Positions 1-5,400 of a stretch of 6,019 nucleotides of DNA are shown here, piece after piece. The notes under the pieces are model-generated. The model searched no databases. It worked only from the letters and a program-made list of their open reading frames with translations, and was not told where the DNA came from. The number at the start of each line of letters is the position of its first letter. Within the stretch, counting starts at the first letter, position 1. The stretch lies in contig JAUWHT010000335.1 of assembly GCA_030605745.1 (NCBI GenBank), forward strand, positions 1 through 6,019, in the 5' to 3' direction. Made by a program: the position numbers and the translations under genes. The stretch is from Pirellulales bacterium (lineage in GTDB: Bacteria > Planctomycetota > Planctomycetia > Pirellulales > Thermoguttaceae).

Positions 1-9
1 AGCACTCAT

Positions 10-25
10 GTGGCCGGGCTTTTTT
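10..25 (+). terminator. Possible 3' half of a Rho-independent terminator cut by the window edge
   Basis: A GC-rich stretch (GTGGCCGGGC, 10-19) is followed at once by six T residues (20-25), the usual tail of an intrinsic terminator read on the plus strand. The matching 5' arm would lie left of the window, or in the first few bases, and cannot be seen. If real, it ends a gene that lies upstream and separates it from the CRISPR locus. Confidence 0.3.
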
Positions 26-540
26 CTGCTGAGCGGCCTATCTGGCTGCTCAGGACGGTCCGGACGTTGCGGACCTCGCCCCGGCGACTGGCTAGTGCCG
101 TCCGCTTCGCCGGTCGATCCAACTACCGACAAAGCAAAACCGGCCATCGCGTCGGTCACGGTTTAAGCACCAGTGACCACGGCTTCAACGGCGTGGGAGA
201 CTTGCATCTCCGCGGCCATGGCATTGGGTGGCGCCGCCACGGCCCCCTTCCGGCGAAACCATGCCGGTCGTCTGGCGCCTGGTCTTACGGGTGGCCTGTA
301 TGACGGCCCTCGGCCTTACCACAGGCTAGGTCCGACAGTTCCAGGCTTGCCGCCACACCATGGAAAGGCGGGCGGGGTGGAGAAAACAGTCTTTCTCTGC
401 CCGGACTGCAAAACCGACCTGCTGCCGATGGAGTTACGCCTTCTTCGGCCACGTTGCCGGTCATAGGGTCCCGATTGGACTTCGGATTGCCGCAGAACAC
501 CAGCCAAGATAGCAAAACCGTGTACAAATGTCAAGTGGCA
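26..540. other. Region without a supportable gene
   Basis: This GC-rich stretch has only short open frames, overlapping each other on both strands, and none gives a protein I recognise. One plus-strand frame stays open from base 2 to 466 except for a single TAA at 164-166. Its first part, from ATG at 8, reads like a short lipoprotein start (a LSGC lipobox-like site) and its last part contains a CPDC motif. Neither part has a visible ribosome site or a known domain, and long open frames arise by chance in DNA of this composition. It could be a decayed gene or ordinary intergenic DNA flanking the CRISPR locus. I see no tRNA, rRNA or transposase in it. Confidence 0.5.
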
Positions 541-561
541 CTTTGGCCAGCTATCAGCTAT

Positions 562-633
562 TTGTGGAAGGCGACTCTGTCGGCGACTGAACAATCAATT
601 GGCCCCAATCGCCGACAGAGTCACCTCCCACAA
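562..633. repeat. Large imperfect inverted repeat (25-bp arms)
   Basis: The arms are 562-586 and 609-633, with a 22-nt loop between them. The inner 14 bp (GACTCTGTCGGCGA at 573-586 and its reverse complement at 609-622) are perfect. Outside them the pairing continues to TTGTGG/CCACAA with only two mismatched positions (568 with 627, 572 with 623). A further 6-bp pair, CTTTGG at 541-546 and CCAAAG at 646-651, frames the structure. There is no T-run after either arm, so it is not a classical terminator. It may be a small palindromic mobile element or its remnant, a bidirectional transcription barrier, or a protein-binding site. It sits just beyond the 3' end of the tracrRNA gene. Confidence 0.85.
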
Positions 634-707
634 TGGGACTCTTGCCCAAAGGCTTCAAGAACAAAAGCTGGATGGGATGTAAGATTTGACCCTGGCCCGG
701 CGTCGAC

Positions 708-738
708 AAAAAAAGCTGCCCTGCTTACACAAGGCAGC
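708..738 (-). terminator. Rho-independent terminator of the tracrRNA
   Basis: On the minus strand GCTGCC (738-733) pairs perfectly with GGCAGC (720-715) around a 12-nt loop, followed directly by seven T residues (714-708). It ends the tracrRNA, and it fixes the transcription direction of that RNA and therefore of the matching CRISPR array. Confidence 0.88.
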
Positions 739-778
739 CGGACGCTCCGAAGAGCGTTGCCTGCGAATGTTTCGTCTT

Positions 779-816
779 GTTACGAAAAGGCATCGCAGGC
801 GGGAATCAGTTACACT
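779..816 (-). other. Anti-repeat segment of the tracrRNA
   Basis: On the minus strand this segment reads AGTGTAAC, then T-GAT-T-CCC, then GCCTGCGA, a variable bulge, and CGTAAC at the end. The array's plus-strand repeat reads AGTGTAAC-C-GAT-CCCA-GCCTGCGA-GCAATC-CGCAAC. In a crRNA:tracrRNA duplex the C-to-T differences become G-U wobbles. This leaves an 8-bp lower stem next to the spacer side, a bulge of mostly U-U mismatches, and an upper stem covering the rest of the repeat. The lower stem, bulge, upper stem pattern is what Cas9 guide RNAs show. Confidence 0.9.
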
Positions 817-837
817 GCCGTAATTATCTGCTAAAAT
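809..837 (+). promoter_or_regulatory. Probable cas9-cas1-cas2 promoter, overlapping the tracrRNA promoter
   Basis: On the plus strand TAAAAT (832-837) is a good -10 box carrying a TG extension (TGC at 829-831). A weaker -35 box GTTACA (809-814) lies 17 bp upstream. Transcription would start near 844 and give a leader of about 57 nt before the cas9 ATG at 901. The -35 box falls inside the tracrRNA anti-repeat and the -10 box falls in the spacer of the opposite promoter, so both promoters cannot easily be occupied at once. This is inferred from motif match only. Confidence 0.5.
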
Positions 838-851
838 CAGATGTGTGTCAA
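823..851 (-). promoter_or_regulatory. Sigma70-type promoter of the tracrRNA
   Basis: On the minus strand there is a perfect -35 box TTGACA (851-846), a 17-bp spacer, and a -10 box GATAAT (828-823), one base from consensus. Transcription should start near 816, the first base of the anti-repeat. It is the best promoter I can see in the window. Its -35 box lies inside the 5' leader of cas9, and it also covers the ATG at 841, an argument against using that ATG as the cas9 start. Confidence 0.82.
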
Positions 852-887
852 CCGTCTGCAGGAACATCTTCCAGAAAACCTGACTCC

Positions 888-893
888 GGGGAG
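888..893 (+). promoter_or_regulatory. Ribosome binding site that sets the cas9 start
   Basis: GGGGAG lies 7 nt before the ATG at 901, good Shine-Dalgarno spacing. The in-frame ATG at 841 has no such site. This supports translation from 901. Confidence 0.7.
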
Positions 894-900
894 CGAGTCC

Positions 901-3900
901 ATGCCGGAATTGACGCTGGGCCTTGACTTGGGTCCTAACTCTATTGGGTGGGCACTCATCGACGAAATGGGGGGGAAGCTCGTCGCGTCGGGCGCGCGTG
1001 TATTTCCCGAGGGAGTCGATAATTTCGACACCGGAAAGGAAAAACCGAAGAACGAAGGACGCCGAATCGCGCGTGGCATGAGGCGGCAGATCGCCAGACG
1101 CGCCCGACGAAAACGGAAGCTCCGTCAGGTGCTGATCGACGTTGGCTTGCTTCCTGCTGATCAGGACGAACAGGCCGCGCTTGACCAACTTGATCCGTAC
1201 GAATTGCGCTGCCGGGCGCTCGATGAAAAACTGACCCTCCAACAATTCGGTCGGCTGCTGGTCCATCTTAACCAACGTCGCGGGTTTCTTTCCAATCGAA
1301 AATCCGATCGCCAACGGAAGAAGGAAACCCAAAGAATGTTGGCCGAGATCAGTGAATTGGCCAATGCTATTGAGCAGTCTGACTCGCGCACGCTCGGCGA
1401 ACATCTGGCCCGACTCCATGAAGACAACTATCGGCGAGTCCGCAATCGACATACCCGCCGGGACATGTATCTGGCCGAGTTCGATGCGGTTTGGGCAGCG
1501 CAGCGGAAACACCATTCTGAATTGTTGACCGACGAGCTGAAGCAGCGGATCCACCGGTTGATCTTTTTCCAGCGCAAGACGTACTGGCCCAAGTCGGTCG
1601 TTGGTCTGTGCGAACTCGAACCCAAGCAGCGCCGTTGCCCGCGCGCCGATCGGATCGCGCAATGTTTTCGCCTGCTCCAGGAAGTCAATAACCTGAGATA
1701 CATCGACCCCGACACTCACGAGGAGTGCCTGCTGTCGGCTGAACACCGCACGTTGCTGTTGGACAAGCTGTCCAAGACGAAGGAGATGAAATTCGACAAC
1801 ATCCGAAAGGCTTTGGGTTTCTTGGAGTCGGTCCACTTCAACCTCGAATCGGGCAACCGCACGAAACTCCAAGGCATGGTCACCGACGCGATTCTGGCCA
1901 ACCGGAACATCTTCGGCACTGCCTGGCACGGACGACCCGAGAAGGAAAAAGATGAGATCATTCGCGCCTTGATCCATCAAGACGAAGAAGACGTCCGCCG
2001 TTTGGCCCTTACTGAGTGGGGACTCGACGAGCAGGCCGCCGACAAACTGCTCGACGCGGACCTTCCGGCCCGTTACTTGCACTTGAGCCGATTAGCCTTG
2101 GAAAAGCTCGTCCCGCACATGGAACGAGGCCTGCTGTACATGACAAACGACGATACTCCGTCCGCTTTATCCGAGGCGGGGTATCTGCGGCCGGACCAGA
2201 TTCAGCGGCGCATCCACGACTGTCTGCCGCATCCACCCGACCTGCCAAATCCCGTCGTCCGCCAGGCCCTTTTTGAGGTTCGCAAGGTCATCAATGCAAT
2301 CATTCGCGAATACGGCAAGCCGGCCCGGATCCGTATCGAACTGGCCCGGGATGTCAAGGCCACCTCGGAACAGCGCAAAGCCATCTCGCGGCAGATGCGA
2401 GACCGCGAGGCCATGCGCGATGAGGCTGCGGAGAGATTACGCGAACATGGGGTAAAGGTCACACGTGACGCGATTGATCGCTACCTGCTCTGGGAGGAGC
2501 AAGGCTGCATTTGCGTCTATAGCGGCGAAAGCATCAGCCTGACCCAATTGCTGGCCGGCGAGGTGGACGTCGATCACATTCTCCCCTACTCACGCTGTCT
2601 CGACGGTTCGATACCAAACAAGGTCGTCTGCTTCCGCTCGGCCAATGCCGAGAAGGGCAACCGCACGCCGCATGAGTGGCTGGCCGAGTCCGATCCTAAG
2701 CGGTTCGAACAGATTCGCCAGCGCGCCGCAAAGCTGCCTTACAACAAGCGAAGGCGCTTCACGCAAAAAACGCTTGAGTTGGACCAGTTTATCAACCGCC
2801 AACTCAGCGATACGCGTTACATCAGCCGGGCGGTCCTGGAGTACGTGCGGTGCCTATTTGCCAATCCACACGACGTGCTTTGCATCAAGGGGCAACAAAC
2901 GGCCACGCTTCGGCGCCACTGGGGACTGAACACCGTGTTGCGCCAAGACGATCTGGACCTGAAAAACCGCGAGGACCACCGCCACCACGCCGTCGACGCC
3001 ATCGTCCTCGCCCTGACAAACCGTTCCCGGCTCCAACAGCTTGCCGATATCCACCGCCGCGGCGGGACTGAAGCTACCGGCGAAATCCTGCTCGATCCTT
3101 GGGACGGCTTCAGAGAAGATGTCGAGGAAGCGGTCAACCAGATCAACGTCTCCCATCGCGTGCGGCGCAAGGTCAGCGGCGCCCTGCACGAAGACACGCT
3201 CTACGGGCCAACCCACGAAGACAATGTGTTCGTCGTGCGCAAGCCGCTTGAAGGACTCACCTTGTCCATGATCGACGAGATCCGCGACCCGCAAGTCCGC
3301 GAAATTGTTGTCCAGCGGCTATACCAGCACGGGATCGAGCATGGCCGGGGTAAGAACGCCAAAATCCCGCCGGAAGTGTGGAAGGAACCACTCTTGATGA
3401 CCCGAAAATCCAGCAGACACTCGGCCCAACCGGCAATCATCCGAAAAGTCCGACTGCTCAAACGCGATCAAACCATCCAGCCGATCCGCGCCGGCGCCGC
3501 ACACGTCAAACCGGGCTCTACGCACCACCTGTGCATCTTCGAGTGGGAAGAAAACGGCCGGACCCAACGCGACGCCGTCTTCGTCACCATGCTAGAAGCC
3601 ACTCATCGGCTCCGCGAACAATATCGCCGAATCCAGGAAGTCAAAAAAGAACTCGAAAAACAGTCCCTCGACGAAGCCGAATACAACCGGCAACTCGACC
3701 TCGCCCGCCGACGTATCGTCAACCACGAACTCCCGCTCATCCAAAGAACTCACCCAACCCGTCCGGATGCAAAGTTTGTTATGTCGCTAAGCCGCGGAGA
3801 AATGGTGCAGGGGACGTTTAATGGGCAAGAACGACTCGTAGTGGTCCGCACCTCTGTTTCAACGGAGAACAGAATAGTATTTGTGATCCACACGGATGCG

Positions 3901-4005
3901 CGACGCGACAAAACGATCAAGAAGTTCTCCCCAACAGTCAATACACTCAACGCACGCAAGGTCACTGTCGACCCACTCGGCCGGATCCGCCCGGCAAACG
4001 ACTGA
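901..4005 (+). CDS. cas9: Type II-C CRISPR-associated endonuclease Cas9 (about 1034 aa)
   Basis: RNA-guided double-strand DNA endonuclease, the effector of the system. Counting from the ATG at 901, RuvC-I is at the N-terminus (GLDLGPNSIGWALID, catalytic D9). The arginine-rich bridge helix is at about 51-78. A REC lobe follows with family-typical segments (FFQR at 222-225, CELEP, NNL at 263-265). NPVV (450-453) leads to RuvC-II (IRIELARD, E480). HNH has D558-H559, N573 and N582 in DHILPYSR...NK...SAN, matching SpCas9 D839, H840, N854 and N863. RuvC-III (HHAVDAIV) has H696 and D699, matching H983 and D986. The rest is the wedge and PAM-interacting domain, ending in DPLGRIRP. All catalytic residues are present, so it should be active. 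The length is in the compact II-C range, much shorter than the roughly 1370-residue SpCas9. The frame is also open from an ATG at 841, but the RBS, the homologous N-termini and the tracrRNA promoter favour 901. It is first gene of the operon with cas1 and cas2. Confidence 0.97.
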   Translation: MPELTLGLDLGPNSIGWALIDEMGGKLVASGARVFPEGVDNFDTGKEKPKNEGRRIARGMRRQIARRARRKRKLRQVLIDVGLLPADQDEQAALDQLDPYELRCRALDEKLTLQQFGRLLVHLNQRRGFLSNRKSDRQRKKETQRMLAEISELANAIEQSDSRTLGEHLARLHEDNYRRVRNRHTRRDMYLAEFDAVWAAQRKHHSELLTDELKQRIHRLIFFQRKTYWPKSVVGLCELEPKQRRCPRADRIAQCFRLLQEVNNLRYIDPDTHEECLLSAEHRTLLLDKLSKTKEMKFDNIRKALGFLESVHFNLESGNRTKLQGMVTDAILANRNIFGTAWHGRPEKEKDEIIRALIHQDEEDVRRLALTEWGLDEQAADKLLDADLPARYLHLSRLALEKLVPHMERGLLYMTNDDTPSALSEAGYLRPDQIQRRIHDCLPHPPDLPNPVVRQALFEVRKVINAIIREYGKPARIRIELARDVKATSEQRKAISRQMRDREAMRDEAAERLREHGVKVTRDAIDRYLLWEEQGCICVYSGESISLTQLLAGEVDVDHILPYSRCLDGSIPNKVVCFRSANAEKGNRTPHEWLAESDPKRFEQIRQRAAKLPYNKRRRFTQKTLELDQFINRQLSDTRYISRAVLEYVRCLFANPHDVLCIKGQQTATLRRHWGLNTVLRQDDLDLKNREDHRHHAVDAIVLALTNRSRLQQLADIHRRGGTEATGEILLDPWDGFREDVEEAVNQINVSHRVRRKVSGALHEDTLYGPTHEDNVFVVRKPLEGLTLSMIDEIRDPQVREIVVQRLYQHGIEHGRGKNAKIPPEVWKEPLLMTRKSSRHSAQPAIIRKVRLLKRDQTIQPIRAGAAHVKPGSTHHLCIFEWEENGRTQRDAVFVTMLEATHRLREQYRRIQEVKKELEKQSLDEAEYNRQLDLARRRIVNHELPLIQRTHPTRPDAKFVMSLSRGEMVQGTFNGQERLVVVRTSVSTENRIVFVIHTDARRDKTIKKFSPTVNTLNARKVTVDPLGRIRPAND

Positions 4006-4103
4006 ACCCTGGTCTAAATTTGCGGCGGCGGATTCTTGTTGCAACCCCCTGGGACTCCAATTATCCTGGAAATGTTGGGCCTGGATGCTGCTGCGCCTGC
4101 CAC

Positions 4104-4148
4104 GGAGGGTTCCCGTTGACCTCCGTTGCCGGACCTGGACATGATTAA
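4104..4148 (+). promoter_or_regulatory. Possible coupling minicistron before cas1
   Basis: The ATG of cas1 at 4141 has no Shine-Dalgarno site right before it. A good one, GGAGGG (4104-4109), lies 6 nt before a TTG at 4116. That TTG opens a 10-codon frame whose TAA (4146-4148) lies just past the cas1 ATG. Ribosomes could translate this short frame and restart on cas1. The same GGAGGG is 16 nt from the in-frame TTG at 4126, which is rather far for direct use. This is a hypothesis from spacing only. Confidence 0.25.
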
Positions 4149-5028
4149 GCGGACAATTGAAATCTCGCGCGAGCCGGCCCACCTGGCCGTGAAACTTGAG
4201 CAACTCCTCATCAAGCGCAACGGGGAAAACGTCGGTAGCATCCCTTGTGAGGATATCGGCGTCGTACTTGTCGACCACCCGGGTACGACCTATTCCCACG
4301 CCGCGCTGACCTGCCTGGCCGCCTCCAGCGCGACCGTGGTTCTCTGCGGGCGGGACCACCTTCCGGCCGCCATTGTGCTGCCCTTTTCCGACCATTCGCA
4401 AATCGTCTGGCGGCTCAACGACCAGTTGGCCGTCGGCAAACCGCTTTGCAAGCGGCTATGGAAACAGCTTGTCCAGGCCAAGATTCGCGGCCAGGCCGCC
4501 CACCTGCCGCCCGACTGCTCGGCCCGATCCAAACTGCTCGAACTGGCACGCGGCGTCCGATCCGGAGATCCGGCCAACGTCGAGGCCCAGGCCGCACGAA
4601 TCTATTGGGCCAACTGGATCGCCGACGGAGAGTTCCGACGCGATCGCGACGCCCAGGGAATCAACGCCTTTCTGAACTACGGCTACGCGGTCGTCCGGGC
4701 GGCCACCGCCCGGGCAATCGTCGCCGCCGGGCTGTTGCCTTCCGTCGGACTGCACCACCACAACCGCTCCAACGCCTTCTGCCTGGCCGACGATCTCGTC
4801 GAGCCGCTCCGCCCGCTGGTCGACCGACGTGTCTACGAGTTACACGAACTCGGTTATACCGACCTCGACCAGCACGCCAAGGCCGCCCTGCTGGAACTGC
4901 TCACCCTGCCGGTCCGCATGGGTGGTGAAACCGGACCGCTGATGGTCAACCTGCACCGCATGGTCGCTTCCCTGGTCCGCTGCTACCAGGGGAAGGCCAA
5001 ACAACTGGAGATACCCGAGGCGTGTTGA
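4141..5028 (+). CDS. cas1: CRISPR integrase Cas1 (type II, 295 aa)
   Basis: Metal-dependent integrase that, as two dimers bridged by a Cas2 dimer, inserts prespacers at the end of the array next to the leader. The N-terminus MIKRTIEISREPAHLAVKL is typical of type II Cas1. The metal-binding residues can be placed: E148 in VEAQAARIYW, H206 in GLHHHNRSN (the second H, by alignment to G-x-x-H-x-N), and E221 in DDLVEP, equivalent to E149, H205 and E220 of S. pyogenes Cas1. The length is normal for the family. I chose the ATG at 4141 because homologs begin at this MIKRT segment; the frame is open five codons further to a TTG at 4126, which remains possible. The gene follows cas9 after 135 nt with no terminator, and its end overlaps cas2, so the three genes are probably one transcript. 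Confidence 0.96.
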   Translation: MIKRTIEISREPAHLAVKLEQLLIKRNGENVGSIPCEDIGVVLVDHPGTTYSHAALTCLAASSATVVLCGRDHLPAAIVLPFSDHSQIVWRLNDQLAVGKPLCKRLWKQLVQAKIRGQAAHLPPDCSARSKLLELARGVRSGDPANVEAQAARIYWANWIADGEFRRDRDAQGINAFLNYGYAVVRAATARAIVAAGLLPSVGLHHHNRSNAFCLADDLVEPLRPLVDRRVYELHELGYTDLDQHAKAALLELLTLPVRMGGETGPLMVNLHRMVASLVRCYQGKAKQLEIPEAC

Positions 5029-5351
5029 TTAACGGGTACCGATGTATGTGGGTCATGACGATGTTCGATCTGCCGACCGATACGAAGCAGGCCCGCCGCG
5101 AATATGCGCTCTTTCGCAAGCACCTATTGCGCGACGGGTTCAGGATGCTACAATACTCGGTCTACATTCGGCACTGCCCGAGCAAGGAAAATGCAGCCGT
5201 CCACATCCAGCGGATTGCCAGCCACACCCCTCCGGATGGGGAGGTGCGCATCATCACTATCACCGACAAACAGTTCGAAAGGATGTCCGTATTTTGGGGA
5301 AAAATCCGCAAAACTCCCGAGACTGCACCCCCTCAACTACAGCTTTTCTGA
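5022..5351 (+). CDS. cas2: CRISPR-associated protein Cas2 (type II, 109 aa)
   Basis: Small ferredoxin-like protein that forms the central dimer of the Cas1-Cas2 spacer-integration complex. The N-terminus NGYRCMWVMTMFDLP carries the conserved beta-strand and aspartate (D16) of the family. KHLLRDGFRMLQYSVYIRHC and the ITDKQFE segment nearer the C-terminus are typical of type II Cas2. The start given is GTG at 5022, overlapping cas1 by 7 nt, with a GGAG at 5007-5010 rather far upstream. A TTG at 5025, overlapping the cas1 TGA and closer to GAGG at 5017-5020, is nearly as good and would remove one residue. ATG at 5046 is less likely because it would drop the conserved GYR residues. The overlap points to translational coupling, which would keep Cas1 and Cas2 in step. 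Confidence 0.95.
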   Translation: MLINGYRCMWVMTMFDLPTDTKQARREYALFRKHLLRDGFRMLQYSVYIRHCPSKENAAVHIQRIASHTPPDGEVRIITITDKQFERMSVFWGKIRKTPETAPPQLQLF

Positions 5352-5368
5352 CCCGACAGGTCACTCAA

Positions 5369-5382
5369 GTTGTTACGACAAC
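5369..5382. repeat. Small hairpin between cas2 and the array
   Basis: GTTGT and ACAAC form a perfect 5-bp stem around TACG in the 49-nt gap after cas2. There is no T-run on either side, so it is a poor terminator. It could mark the end of the array transcript, which arrives here on the minus strand, or be chance. Confidence 0.3.
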
Positions 5383-5400
5383 ACGACTTAGGCGGGAAAG

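Larger units (their letters stand above)
708..816 (-). ncRNA. tracrRNA for the type II-C Cas9
   Basis: The trans-activating RNA pairs with the repeat part of each crRNA and holds it in Cas9; in this system type RNase III usually trims the duplex. Read on the minus strand, it opens at about 816 with an anti-repeat (816-779) matching the whole 36-nt CRISPR repeat with a few wobbles, one mismatch and a central bulge. Next come a segment holding TCGCAGGC (766-759), a perfect 6-bp hairpin closed by a UUCG loop (757-742; ACGCTC and GAGCGT arms, extendable by GG/CC), and a terminator hairpin with seven T residues. The stretch GCAACGCTCT also appears in the Neisseria II-C tracrRNA as I remember it. 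The length is about 109 nt. A promoter with 17-bp spacing places the start at about the first base of the anti-repeat. The gene is divergent from cas9, and its location, orientation and complementarity leave little doubt about the role; the exact ends are inferred. Confidence 0.92.

Noticed and set aside
8..166. Short frame MWPGFFLLSGLSGC..., possible small lipoprotein
   Set aside because: A lipobox-like LSGC is present but there is no charged N-terminal region, the upstream region is cut off by the window edge, and a 52-codon frame is easily chance here.
173..466. 97-residue plus-strand frame with a CPDC motif, possible zinc-ribbon protein
   Set aside because: Only one clear Cys pair, no ribosome site, overlapping open frames on the other strand, and no family resemblance.
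779..816. Plus-strand reading of the anti-repeat as the tracrRNA, with the array read on the plus strand
   Set aside because: On the plus strand it is followed by the cas9 leader with no terminator, whereas the minus strand has a promoter, hairpins and a T-run in the right order.
655..2082. 475-codon open frame on the minus strand
   Set aside because: It lies opposite the real cas9 and the tracrRNA gene. Its translation has no recognisable domain and is the usual antisense shadow in GC-rich DNA.
4023..4056. Repeat-like bits (GCGGATT and CTGGGA) between cas9 and cas1, a possible second anti-repeat
   Set aside because: Only short blocks match and the spacing differs from the repeat. There is no promoter or terminator around it, and the 708-816 gene already explains the tracrRNA.
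5370..5378. 9-mer TTGTTACGA shared with the tracrRNA region at 777-785
   Set aside because: A 9-base match is expected many times by chance in 6 kb.
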